Of a stretch of DNA of 64,000 nt, positions 33,600-46,089 are shown piece after piece (within the stretch, counting starts at the first letter, position 1; the number at the start of each line of letters is the position of its first letter). The translations under genes were made by a program, and so were the position numbers. The notes under the pieces were generated by a model, which ran no database searches, was not told the DNA's origin, and saw only the letters and a list, made by a program, of their open reading frames with translations. Source of the stretch: Pteria penguin (taxonomy: Eukaryota; Mollusca; Bivalvia; Pterioida; Pteriidae); NCBI GenBank assembly GCA_035048485.1, contig CM068587.1:35399316-35463315 (forward strand), in the 5' to 3' direction.

Positions 33600-34260
33600 T
33601 TGAAACTACCCCCTTCTAGACGCACAAATACTTATAGTGTCTAAAGTATCAGACAAACTCTGTTTAAGTGCGCGGTAGAATGCTTTACAGGACATAGCTT
33701 CCTTTACTGGCTGATTTTAAGAGAGTGCAGCACCAACACCAGTCTAAGATGCGTCGACATCAAGTCATATAGGCTAGGACAGCAGCTTTTTCAAAGTGTC
33801 TTCATAGCCTGAAATAATGTTTCATATTCGTCATTCCAAACCCTGTTCAAGACGTTGAAGCAATGCCAATGAAATCAGTGGATTCTCAATAGTCGAGAAG
33901 TAAGCAGAGACATAGACTACTTTCAGTAGAAAGTAGTCTATGTCTCTGGAAGTAAGGGATAAATTTCTGATAGTGTCCCTTATATTTTATGGGTCACAGG
34001 ATACATCTTTAGCTTTTTAATTCGAGATTCCAAGTTGCTTCACGGAAGCACAGAGACACGTCAAAAAATTCTATGAACAATCTCAAAATTTGACTCTCTT
34101 AATTTGTCATCATCGAGATAGCACACAAATTTTATCAGCTATACTTCCCCACTTTCGAGAACAAAGTCCATCATTCTAGAAAATGTTTGTGGAGCATTTG
34201 ATAATCTGATAGGTATTACTTGGACTGACCTATGCTGAGGGTATATTTAAAAAGATAAAA
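33600..34260 (-). pseudogene. Ty3/Gypsy-like retrotransposon relic (pol fragment)
   Basis: Minus-strand reading, in several frames: VIPIRLSNAPQTFSRMMDFV and CYLDDD (reverse transcriptase fingers and catalytic region), GHYQKFIPYFQ, WNDEYETLFQAMK, then an RNase H start (DVDAS followed by TGVGAALS). The order matches Gypsy-type pol, but stops and frame shifts occur throughout and no LTRs, integrase or gag were found. It is inactive. A perfect hairpin at 33,905-33,948 interrupts it. Confidence 0.65.
33905..33948. repeat. Perfect 20-bp-stem hairpin
   Basis: CAGAGACATAGACTACTTTC, loop AGTA, then the exact complement. It falls within the Gypsy relic directly after the FIPYFQ stretch, where no such palindrome belongs, so it was added later. 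Confidence 0.9.
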
Positions 34261-34977
34261 AAAAAAAACAAATGTTCATTTACTCAGATCTTTATTTTTT
34301 TCCATGTAAATTATGAGTATCACAATAAATTACATAAATTATTTCATTAATATAACAGAATACAAAGCACCAGAGCACTCTTCGATATATATACGAGTAT
34401 TCAATGAATGTGTGGTATCTCAACCATCTTACATGGGTTGGTGTGTTTACAATTCTTTGGTTTTGAAAGACAAAATTATTCTCAAAGGAAAAAATTGACA
34501 AGTCTGAAAAATCATTCACAAAAATTTTCCCAAATGAAGTTTTGGTACAAGTAAAACAAGTAAAGAATACACAAGCACCAAGTGTTGTACCTGTAAACAG
34601 ACGACTAGCATATTTTTGAATCAGTCAAGAGTACTTAATATCTTTATATAATATACCGAAATAAAAGTATAACACAGAAGTGTGTTTCCCTGGATGTTGT
34701 TAGAAAAATCAACAAATAATCTTTTTGCACATGCCTATACTGGCTATTAAAATTAAGGAAAACTGTTGGAAACAGGTATAATTTTTCATTTTTGACATCA
34801 ACATTTATAACAAAATGATAGAATGAAATTTATTTCAGAAATGAGAATTACACCATTCAAAATTTCTCATGGTATAAAAATTTTTACATAAATTTCAAAT
34901 GACAATATGGCCAAGAGGTGGATCAAACATGGTCCTTAATGATCCACTGCTCTTTTAGTTACATTAGAACAATTTTA

Positions 34978-35400
34978 TGATTTGTTAAGAATCATATGAA
35001 ATGAAAAGAAGTATTTTTTCGTTCTTAACTTAATAATTTGTTGCCTCCATGCCAAAGTGGACAGAAGCACTAGACTTTGCTGAAGTCTTTGACATCTTTC
35101 AAGCCTGGGTTTGAATTTTGGTTATGATTTGTTAAGAAACATTCTAAATGAAAAGAAATATTTTTTCATTCTTAACTTAATGTTTTGTTGCCTCCATGGC
35201 AAAGTGGACTGAAGCACTGGACCTCACTGAAGCCTCTTACCTCTTTAAAACCTGGGTTTGAATCTTGGTCGAGGTAAGCACAAAGGTTCGCCAGTTTAGT
35301 CCTACCAAACGTCTTTGGTTTTCTCTGGCTGTTAGGGTAGCCTCCTCTACCACTGAATATTGGCCACCATCATATAGGTAAAATTACACTACATACTAAC
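34978..35400 (+). repeat. Tandem dimer with SINE-like head
   Basis: A ~145-base unit is repeated twice: GATTTGTTAAGAA, TTGTTGCCTCCATGCCAAAG, GACAGAAGCACTAGAC and CCTGGGTTTGAAT, the last like a tRNA box B. The second copy continues into a body ending near 35,400. It is probably a degenerate tRNA-derived SINE with a duplicated head. Confidence 0.55.
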
Positions 35401-35409
35401 AAAATGAGA

Positions 35410-38400
35410 CTATAAGTGACTTTTCTGTGTTGAGGAGTAGTAAAAACAGACTACTGCTTAGTCAGACAGACAGATATAAAGACATATAGATAAGTGGGTG
35501 AGAGGGGGGGTGGGGCGGAGACAGGGAATTGCATTGTGAGCTTTACTGCACTTTAAGCAGTACAGTCAATGATCGTGTTTTAAGATTAAATCAATGACAA
35601 ATGTACAGAATATATATAATTTGAGGAAATCTAGAAAAATATGTCTAGAATGGGAAATTATGCACTATAATACCATTTGTTCTTTACAATACTATAATGA
35701 TACAATAAAACTGTTATGAATAATTCAATGCAGAATTGTATATGCTATATAAATATGGTAACATTTATGTGGAGAATATATATACAATATCAATTAAAAA
35801 TATGATGGAAAAATATCACATTCACAGGCTGTATATTAAGCACTTACACAGCAAAATATTTTTGCATATAAAATCATCTTGTGTGTGGTGCTACACATTT
35901 TGAGCAAATATTTGAGAGGAATGTTCTTCTAAAAATTTGATAATTCAATTTTCAACCATTGGTCAAAAGAATTTGTAAATTCGTACATACAAAATTCAGA
36001 TTACATAAAAACACAATAATAAGATAATGCAAGATCATGGTGATCTAATTAATATTATATATTCTATGTGTTCATCCATTTTGTTGATGTATTCCTTGAA
36101 AACTTGATGTCACTATTTAAAATGTTCTTGTTATAAAACCAAATTTGTAACAAAACCAACACAAATACATATCACAGTACAGCAAGGAGACACAATTGTC
36201 TCAAGATTATTTAAATAAAAAGAGAAGTTTTGTGATCTTGTATAAATGTTTGCTATTTAAAAAAAAACTAAAGAAAAAAAACCCCACAAAAAGCAACAAC
36301 AACAAAAAAATAATAATAAAAGACATCTTACACAAGGCTTCTAGTATTTTGTATCACTGTAGTACAGATGTGTCTGAGGACTCTACATAAACTAGTAATG
36401 ATCAAAAATAGGGGGTTTTTTAAAATTATTTTTCAACTGACAAACATCATGTTTAAACACATATATCTATACTATAAAAAAAAACCTCTTTGGAAACGTA
36501 TCAAGACATTCAACTACATGGGAGGAGCACACCACTCATATCTTCAATAAATATAAATCTGTTGAGCAATTTTCCTACAACAAAGTGGTATTGTAAAACT
36601 GAAATTGTCGGGAATATCAGATGTAAGCTTTGGACTTAGGATATGATAGACCCACCTGAGGTAGCGAGGGATCTCTTGCATGTGAACATGCCCACCTCTG
36701 TTTTAACAGGGGTCTGTGATTGCTTGCATTATATGTATACACGTATATACTGTCAAGTTGTTTGGACTTTGAGTTGTGAAAATCGGATCAGTATCTCGGA
36801 TTTTTAACAGGAACCTTGATGATCCCTAGCATATTCAAAAGACACTGCCATGCCCAATGCCAAGTTTGTTTATTTGTTGAATTCTTGTTTTATGTTACAT
36901 CAAGACTATTACACTTATATGGCTGCCGTATGCAACACAAGTGAATGTAAACTCACATAATGGACACACAAGGTACAGTGAGAAATCTTGTATGTGCAAC
37001 ATCTACTAATATTCAGTACCTTGGTTTTCACTGTTTCATCTAAAGACAGCACACAACAACTCATAGGTGGGACCAGGACCTAGGACCTCTTGGTCACAGT
37101 CAAGAACCAAACCCAATGAGCTACAATAGCTTTCTTGACCACAGCATGCTATCTATTTCCAAAGGAGACGTATGTGAGAAACATGACACACCACAATAAA
37201 ATCAAAAATTCTGATATAACAGATCTGATTTCATAATCACTAATTATAGAAATACTGTTGACTTTTGAAAAAAAAAAGAAAAAAAAACCCAACTAATGGT
37301 GGAATTGCAAAAACTTTCTTTGAGTATTTTAAGACATTTTTACATGGATAACTTTCTACCTTGTGACCATGATTGATAACTTGCTAGTTTGATTTATTTA
37401 GAAATTCTACATCCAAAGAAACAATGTGTTTTTGAAAATGCTAATGCCCATTACCTCTTTTCATAAAAGTATCAGGTTAAACTAGTCAGAAATGTCCTAC
37501 TGGTCATGGACCAGTTCCTGACCAAAACCAGTTTCTGGTTAGATAGTTATTTCAGCTCTTGAAACGTGAACTTACAAGATTTTTTCATGTGATTGTCTAC
37601 AACACAAAAGGCACTTACTATTACATATATCAATTTCATAAATTCTCACTCCGAATACTTATAATAATGTAGTAGTCGACAACTGGTCTTAACCAGAAAC
37701 TAGTCCTTGACCAGTACAGAGAGAATTGACAGCAATAAGGAAATTCTGAGATACACATCAGTGATTTGATTGTAGTCAGAAATGTTAGGCATTCTATATC
37801 CAGTATGATATAAAACAGGTACAAAATTAACCAAGAACTCTTATGTAAATTCCTCACAATGATGTGAATAAGAGTTGTAGTGCTGTATCTTCATTGCGTA
37901 CGATTAAAACATGTTTATAGATATTATCATACAAACAAGTATCCCCCTCCACATTCCTTTACAAAATTTTGTTATACCTTATACATACCACTGCAAGAAA
38001 TTGGATGCCAAATATTTCACCAAAAATGAGTAAATTTCGAAGTGGATACATTTCTGGGAGGCCCTGTATAGAAAAAAATAATCAATATTTTTGAAAACTC
38101 AAGTACAAGTACAATATTTCACTTTTTTGTAAAAGAGTGTTTTCTATTTATCAAATAATGCTTCGATATCACAAAGTTTGATATAAGTCCCGTAGCGTAT
38201 GGTTTATAACCTTCTATCTTAGAACTGACCCTATTTCATTCAAATCGGAGTTTATTATGACCCGAAAATAGAAATTGCAGACAAATTCTGCCATAGGATG
38301 TATTTTCACAATTGCCTGCTACTGGCCTTTTTTTTTAACTTTCTGATATAGAGGTTATATAGTTTAGATATAAACAAATAAATGACAAAACAAATAGCGA

Positions 38401-38880
38401 GTAATATTCTACAAATCAGAGTTTTTATTTTAGTTTAATTCCTGTCAGTTCTATCTGTAAGTGGCATTCAGACCCACCTCTTATGTTAGGTCAGACATTT
38501 CATACTAAGGCTGAGTATATCATATCTACGATTTTGTTAAGAACGATAAATAAACAAATAATATGCATATAAACATTAAAAAAGATGCTTCTACATAAAA
38601 ATATATTAAATACATTTACATGTATTCTTATATTTAAGATTAAAAATTTGCTCAAACAAAAATTAAAATATCATTCAGTCTGATCAAGGAAGATGGGCCT
38701 GATCTGTAGTATATGCTAATGCTGTCAGAGTACCACAGGATAATTTGAAATTTGTGATGTGATAGAAATTGTATGCATGAAATATTTTTAAGAATTTCAT
38801 TGGCTAGAACAAATCCGGAGTTCAGCCAATGGTCGAATTGATACACCATACCCTTTAAACATAATCTACCATTGTTGGTG
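35410..38880. other. Downstream of the CRT-like gene; possible 3' UTR, no gene recognised
   Basis: AT-rich DNA with a degenerate S2 SINE at about 36,870-37,132. A TTTATT (AATAAA on the minus strand) near 38,423 is a candidate polyadenylation signal for the CRT-like transcript, about 460 bases after its stop. Other open frames are short and featureless. Confidence 0.35.
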
Positions 38881-38883
38881 TTG

Positions 38884-41800
38884 CTAAACATTGTCTGAAT
38901 CGTTTATTGAGCTTTCCAAGTAGTACGGTTCAATTGGCTCAAAATCCCTATTCTGAGAAAAAAAGTCGGGTCCCAGCAGGGTACTGGTGGCGTCGATTGA
39001 CTGATAGCTGTCTGTAGAGTAATAAAATGGCCGAGTCTGTTCATCACCATATCTCCTACTCCTTGACTGAATGCCTGTTGATGGAATACCTGAAGAATTT
39101 GATTCTGACCTGCAATAGACAATGTATGTCAAATACAAGAATACAAAAACAATTCTAAGATTTTATCCTAAGAAAAACTATTGGCCCAAACACTGATTAA
39201 GAGTTTTTCACTGTCTATAAACCATGAAAATGAGCTTGTAGAACTAAGTTGGTGGCATGCTTGGTCTGAGACTGAAAGGTCACAGATCAAGACTGACCCC
39301 TTACATCCTGTCACTCAGGTATAAAAGTACACATTGAGGCATGCTGATATGGTACACGTTGGTACACGGAATATCCCTCACTACACACCTCAGATGCAGG
39401 GCTTTCAATATAAATTATTTGAGGAGTGATGAAGAAATTTGAGGTTATCATTCTGAGTGTCGTATGCGTGTAATAAATTAGAGGTCAAAGGAAATTCGAA
39501 CCAGCAATTTCCTAATTGAAGCGGCAGTATTTGCCCTGCAGATGAGTCTACTTCATAGATTGAATTTTTATTTTGTGCAGAGCATCTGGCAGATGCTTTC
39601 TCCAAATCAGTAAAATAAATCTGGTGTGATGTAAAACAAGAAACAAGCAAATAACGCAACCAGAGTTGATGTTATATAACTTTTCCGTTTTAAGAACAAC
39701 ATTAAATAAAGAGGATAATAGTGAATACTCCTTATAGGGATAAATTTATATCAATAGCTTTTTGAAATGAATGAATATAAAGAACAATCATAGCACTCAA
39801 AAGCGCCTTTTGCATTAGCTGCAATTCGTGGCTCTATTTGACCTATAATCAAAACAGGGCCACATCTTGCAATTACTTTTGCATATTTCAAATACAAAAT
39901 AAGTATGTTTCAATAAATTGCCTGTCTCTAGAAGGCGTTACAGAGGAAACTGTGAGGTTACAACCTGACAACCCACTGGAACTCACTTAATAGAATGTAT
40001 TCTCGAAGTCAGCGTCACATCACACTTAGATCTAAATGAAGATAATCCCCAAAACATTCTGAGGATGACCTGGGGGATAAACTTGGTGTTTATCATAGAC
40101 CGTAATGCAACTTTGCTGAATTATATTTTTAGCACAAAAGCTAAATGAGTCTTAAAACTTTAGAAATATATTGAGGAATCTCACGATAATTGACTCTTTC
40201 TTTCTTAGTATTTTATATGACCGCAGTTTGCAAAAATAAGATGTCAAAATATCGGATTCTTCGTAGAGAGCGATTATAAATCCTGAGAGATATCCCCCAA
40301 CAAATATGATGTAGATTAGGTCACGTGACCAATCTGACTTCAAGAATTAAATAGATTGAACAGTTTTGTAGACTAAAATACTGCTGAACCAAACCAATTC
40401 CCATTTCTTCTGCGAAACTGAGAGCATAATCACAGTGTTTGTGAAACTCACCAGACAGACACAAGTAACTGGTAAAAATTGGATCAGTCAGGTAAAACTT
40501 TCACTATTATTTCAGTGAAATATGAGGATTTACCACACAAATGTCCTGTAAAATGGAGGGCTGTTTCACATACACTGTAATCATCTACCATACATACCAT
40601 GCATACTGGTACCAACGATCCTGCATAATCCACTAACAAAATTTAAAAACCACATTCATCATTTAAGCACCTCTTATGTTTTAATATGTCAACAAATGTA
40701 GCCAATATTAAAATGTCATCTTACTGTCTGCTGTAGAAGAACACAGCTGGTAACATGATCGCTATGGCAACGAAACTCAACCATGTTGACAAATGGAGAT
40801 GGGGATGCCATTGAAATGGATTCTCATCAAATAAAGTCCAAAAAAGTAGGACCAAGGGTACTTGTATACTCTGGAATGATATGTAATTAAATTTCATTCG
40901 TTAGTGGGATGGTCATGATAAAGTGAAATGATAACGAGAGATTGAACTCATTAAACTTACTATCTAAGTTTATGCATGAAACATTTTTTCTTTGGATAAG
41001 AAAATGAAGCATTTTGATGCTTTAAGGTTCTTGTAGCCTAATGCATTGTCTCTAAGCAAAATTGACCCCAATATATTTGTAGAAAATGTGTTGATAATCT
41101 GCAAAGAGTATGCATAAGAATTAAAATAATGTAAAAGTACAAGATATCATCTACATCGTAGGATATTTGTGAGAAACCAATGCATCTTCTTTGATGCTAA
41201 ACTCCTGACTTTGAGACGACAGATTGGGGTCACTGTCAGTGAGGCACTCAAACAGAGACATGACACAATTTGATATTTCTACGTTAAGCTTAGTTTATAT
41301 AAAATTATATCTTGAATCCCTGAATAAATTTGATATAATATATGGATAGACATACTATAAAACTATAAAGTTCACATTTGTCAGAATACTTCACTAGATA
41401 GGGATCAAAGTGGTGCTAAATCTCTCCTCCACATTTGTTCTTCTTTCCCTTTTTATCACCTTTGTACTTGAGCAGGTACTTATATTTCTTTATGATCTCT
41501 TTGATAGTGTATGTCTTTTGTATGGTAAACAGATTTATTATGGTGCTAATGACAACACCTTTTGTGGGTACACTTTCCAGTTTGACTAGGTATACTTTGT
41601 TGTTTCTCCGATCTATGTACTTATACCTACCATAACAATGATTAGATAATTGGCTCCTTCCATTATTTTCAGGAACAGAATTGTAAAGAATCTATTGGCC
41701 AGCATTGCAACAATACAAATCGTAGAGAATATATGCACTCTACTAGGACATTCAGCAGCTCCAATAAAACACTCAATGTTGAAGGTAAATCTACAAGAAG

Positions 41801-44800
41801 ATACTTGAAGGTAAATATGAATGAAAATTGACTTGTGTGAATCTATATAAGAGAATGCTCATTAAAAAGGGTAAAAATGAAAAAAAACCACACAAGTAAA
41901 ATACAAATCTTCAACAAAACACTCAGACTGAACGTAAATCTAGAAATATTGGTTAAAAAACTACAACTACCAAGGAATCACTAAAGCAAATAGTATATCT
42001 ACAAGAAGTAAGGAAATACAAGCATGACATTGAAAAGGGATATAGAATGCAGCACTAATTATTGTTATTCTTCTATTCAAACCTTGCTCAATTGCATTAA
42101 AGAGGGAAATACATTGCACAAATATAATGATAAACTACAAAACTAAAAAAACATTATGATGGACAGTTGACTCAAGAAATCTATAGGCATATTCCATCTA
42201 TCATTCTGCATGTAAAATATGAAACATGTAGGTTGAAAAGCTTTTGAGTTACTGCATCACAAACAAAGTTTTGAGAGACAAGCAGACAGACAGACAGATT
42301 GATTATGGTTTTACGTCACTCCACAATTATTTCACATATATGGCAACAGCATCTGCCTTATGCATTGCACAGAAATTTCTACCTTTGTAACGGACCCACC
42401 TGAAGCAGTGAGGGATCTTTTACATGCCATGCCTACCGGGACATGGAGCCTCAGTTTTCACTCTCTCATCCTAAAGACAGAACACCGGTGTGTACAGGGC
42501 GGGAGTCGAACCTTGGAACTTTCAGTCACAAGATGAACACCTCATACACCGAGCAGCTTTAGTCAGACAGATGGACAGACAGATAGATAAAGTGGTTCCT
42601 ATAATTCATCCATATTAATGCAGGGTGTTTATAATACATGTGGATATACAGAATTCTTTGTCCACTCTTCATGGAAATAACAAGTTTTGCAAAAAAAAAA
42701 AAAATTTATTCAAAATAGACACCATACTTACATATTCCAAAATTCCTTGATTGTGCTTGTATTGCCAAATCCAGGTATGATATCTGTCCAAAATAACAAA
42801 GTTACACCAATAAAGCAAAAGAGGTAAGTCCAGAACAGCAGGTAGACAGGGTGTAGGGTGTTATTCTGTGAAGTGCCGACTGATATAGCAACTCGGGTTT
42901 TACTTGACTTCTCCAGAATAACGTTTACCACAGCTTGTGGAAGCTGTAATAGAAATAAATGAAATTATCCAATTTTATTGATGCATATAGTCTGAATCAA
43001 GATTTGAAGATATTGCAATATTGATTTATTGAAAATGACCTTAATCATGAATATTTCTATGACTGACTGATTGATCGATTACAGTTTTATGTCACTCCAT
43101 GATTATTTCATGTATATGGTGATGGCATCTATCTCATGCATTGCATAGAAATTGATACCTTTGCAACAGACCCATACAAAGCAGTGAGGGATCTTTACAT
43201 GCCATGCCTACCATGACACAGGACCCCCTGACTGTATCCACAGTGGGATTCAAACCAATACCTATTAGCCAAAAGCTGAGCACCTGATTCACTGAGCCAC
43301 ACTGGCTTTGAATATTTCTATGAGAAAGATTTTTGTGTCAAATAAATCTGGATCTGGACTCAAATCAGCATCCAAATATAACATATAAAATCTATAAACA
43401 GACTCAATCTAGATTTAATTTTAACATTCAGTTCCAGATAGTATGAGCTGGATCAGATAGTCCTAAACTTCCATAACAGCTTAGATGACTTCCTCCCCTC
43501 ATGTTCCATGAAGACCCATTTCATTGGGCAGTACTACCATAAAATGCTATACAACTGCCAGAGACTTTGCGAGTATAGTGAAGGTTCAATGCTGAAATAA
43601 CTAAAACTCCAACAAAAAACTACAATTGAGCGATCTGGAGATCCAACTTTAACCACGCCCATTACTTAGTTCCATCCTGACGTCATAGTTAAATTCATGT
43701 TTGACGGGCCATTTATTTATGACGTCATAACGAACAAGTGTGCCAAAATGTGTGATGTCGGGCATTTGACGATCACTCAATTACTCAAAGATACCATTAT
43801 TAATCTGTCTCTTTATGATATATGTAAACAGAATGTGCAAGGTAAAAACAGAGAAAAAAGAGGGAGCAGGGAAAAACAAAGGTGAGAAATAAACGACACT
43901 ATAGAATCATGGATGTAGGACTTACAAAACCAATAAAATAACACAGTGGCCACAAAATGCCCGCTACCCCTGATGCACCACCATCATCTTTCCTTGAAGA
44001 ATTTTTTTCAAGGCTTGGAAAAATACTTGGCAATAAAGCTATAAATTCTGCGCATAATACAAGTCCTGCAAATATTGCCTTCCATGCTGTTGGACGCTTT
44101 CTCAAAATGATAAATCTGCAAAGGAAAATGTTGTTCAGTTTATTCATCACATGTACTAGTAATTTTACAAATAAATTATATATCATGTTGTAAAAACTTT
44201 CTATAATAATATAACAGAATGCAACAGAAACTAGAACATATCTTGAGCTATACTGAAAAGAGAATTTTTATATAGCAATTTAAGCTTTTTCTTATGTTTA
44301 TACAGCTTTTTGCCTTTTCAACATGATGAGATAAAGGGAAATACAAAATCAGACCCCTTCCTACAACAAACATGTAAAGGCGTTAAAAAACACACACAAA
44401 TATCACATTCCAAACTCTAAAATGTTTACACAGATCTTTATTCCTCTTGTACATAAACAATATAATAGACATGAAATTAAATTTCAGTGATAAACAAACC
44501 TGACTATAAATGTAACCGGTATAGCAAAGTTCATCACCAGAGATTGTAGATAGGGTGCTGTTCTTGAACCATCAGCCGCATACACAAAAAATATGGACGA
44601 CACTGCATCAGAAAATCCTATCAATGCAAACTCTGATTTTGGATACTTTCTACTTGCATCAGTAATTTTTCCACGCACACAAAATGTCAAAATAAATAAC
44701 AATAACCCAGATATAACAAGATAGATAAAATTTACGATGAACACCACTGTATAGTTGTCAAGTCTGTGATATGATGAACTTGTAGTGGAATTACAAGTCT

Positions 44801-44972
44801 GGTTTGTGATACATGTGATATTGGTTGCATTATCTGAACTGTCGTGGTTTCCGCTAATGGAATCCAGCCATAATGGTGTCGTTATTGTGGAAGTGGACAG
44901 GGTAAGAACGACAGTGGCACAAATTCCCAAAGAGACAACAATAGACCGATTCCCTCCAGTTTCATCTGACAT
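38884..44972 (-). CDS. CRT-like (chloroquine-resistance-transporter-like / CLT) membrane transporter, complete, 6 exons
   Basis: Exons: 44972-44500, 44115-43926, 42943-42732, 41790-41631, 40870-40725 and 39109-38884. All are GT..AG, phases 2, 0, 2, 0, 2 agree, and they total 1,407 nt = 468 residues plus stop. The drug/metabolite-transporter fold is visible as about ten hydrophobic segments. First is VVSLGICATVVLTL, then a luminal loop with five N-glycosylation sequons (NAT, NIT, NQT, NST, NYT). Others include FALIGFSDAVSSIFFVY, WKAIFAGLVLCAEFIALL, WPLCYFIGFLPQAVVNVILE (exon 2/3 join; CRT proteins have a similar PxAxxNV..K/E stretch), VYLLFWTYLFCFIGVTLLFW, ANRFFTILFLKIMEGANYL and FVAIAIMLPAVFFY. 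The cytosolic tail has YQSI, a possible YxxΦ lysosome sorting signal. Relatives sit in digestive vacuole, lysosome or plastid membranes and move peptides or thiols; the substrate here is unknown. The introns hold SINEs. Confidence 0.88.
39395..39635 (+). repeat. Dispersed repeat, copy 1 (partner at 51,660)
   Basis: CAGGGCTTTCAATATAAATT, GGAAATTCGAACCAGCAATT and GAAGCGGCAGTATTTGCC recur at 51,667-51,830 in an acetyl-CoA synthetase intron. No coding potential. It lies in the last intron of the CRT-like gene. Confidence 0.6.
42294..42562 (-). mobile_element. tRNA-derived SINE, family S2, copy 3 (degenerate)
   Basis: GATTATGGTTTTACGTCACTCC, GACCCACCTGAAGCAGTGAG and GGCGGGAGTCGAACC show the family body and box B. 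The box A end has decayed. It lies in intron 3 of the CRT-like gene, flanked by CAGACAGA repeats. Confidence 0.8.
43062..43310 (-). mobile_element. tRNA-derived SINE, family S2, copy 4 (degenerate)
   Basis: CAGTTTTATGTCACTCCATG, GCAGTGAGGGATCTTTACAT and GTGGGATTCAAACC are family landmarks with many substitutions. It lies in intron 2 of the CRT-like gene. Confidence 0.8.
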
Positions 44973-45593
44973 CCTCTCAGTTTTACTCCATGTTACTTAG
45001 ATCAGCATCTAAAACAAACTGAAAAAAAAACATATTTGCTATAGTTGTTAGAAGAATATAGTTCTTTTTGGTAATGTGAATACACAACCACCACTGTATT
45101 GATAAAATATTGACAAATTTTCATGACTTTGCCCTCTACCCCCTATGCAGTCACTTGCAATCCCTTTAGCTTCTCATGATTACAACTTCTACATATTCTG
45201 TTTATCTACAGTATTCGCCTCACTGAGTTTTTTGTTATTTCCCATTTGGGAAGGTTTCTGCCGTAAACCATGAAAACGCCATTTGAGGACCATAATTTTC
45301 CTGAGTTTAGATCAGTTTCCACCGAATTTCTATGTAGTGAAAACACTGAATACTTGAAACTGACTACTGCAGGAAAATAAAGATTGTGTTATGCATTTGA
45401 ATGAATATTATAGTACAAATGTTGCTGCTATAACTCGAAAACGGTAAATCAAAAAGGTCACATTCTTTTGTTGGGAATGTTCAGTATGTTTTAAAGATGT
45501 CCCAGTTCAAATTTTATATAAATTTTCCAAAATTATATCATGTTATATTTTGATTAATACTTGAATTTGATAACAGAAAACAGAGATTGTTAT

Positions 45594-45873
45594 GATTGAT
45601 TGATTGATTGATTTTTGTTTAACGTTACACCACTAATATTTCACGTATATGGTGACAGCATCTGCCTGATGTGGGGCATACAAATTTTGACCTTTGCATT
45701 GGTCCCACCCGAAGCAGTGAGGGATCTTCAACGTGCCATGCATACCAAAACATGGGGCCTCGGTTTTTACTGTCTCATACGAGAGACAGGACACCGGCAT
45801 GACCAGAGCGGGAATCGAACCCCTGCCTCCTGATCAGGAGACAGGCGCGATACCACTAGGCCACGCCGGCTTC
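45594..45873 (-). mobile_element. tRNA-derived SINE, family S2, copy 5
   Basis: Well preserved and close to the copy at 13,151: GATTTTTGTTTAACGTTACACC at one end, GGGAATCGAACCCCTGCC (box B complement) and CCACTAGGCCACGCCGGC (box A complement) at the other. CAGAGATT..TTGTTATG occurs on both sides. It is upstream of the CRT-like gene. Confidence 0.9.
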
Positions 45874-45943
45874 AGAGATTAATTGTTATGCATAAGAGTG
45901 ATTATTCTATGACCGATATCAGGATCTGGTGCACAGGTTTTAC

Positions 45944-46079
45944 ATATCACTGCTAAGCCCCAAACCTCTTCACTCTTGGCTCGTTCCTCCTCTGTCCGTC
46001 TTCCTTGCGTTTTTTTTAGAAGACGGACAGAGGAAGAACGGGCCAAGAGTGAGGGGGTTGGGGACTTAGCAGTGATATC
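45944..46079. repeat. Long hairpin with ~59-bp arms
   Basis: ATATCACTGCTAAGCCCC at the left and GGGACTTAGCAGTGATAT at the right start two inverted arms that meet at CCGTCTT / AAGACGG around a ~17-base spacer. The arms differ at a few positions. Both overlapping open frames (45,879-46,103 minus and 45,976-46,215 plus) share the SSVRL..RRTEEERAKSE string because they read the same palindrome, so neither is a gene. Confidence 0.9.
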
Positions 46080-46089
46080 AGTAGACCCT

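Noticed and set aside
34292..34519. Overlapping ORFs on both strands
   Set aside because: AT-rich and without recognisable domains or supporting splice signals.
41435..41635. Hydrophobic 66-codon plus-strand ORF that looks like a membrane protein
   Set aside because: It lies in intron 4 of the CRT-like gene, antisense to a stop-free minus-strand read-through beyond the exon 4 donor (41,631). AT-rich codons make it hydrophobic by chance.
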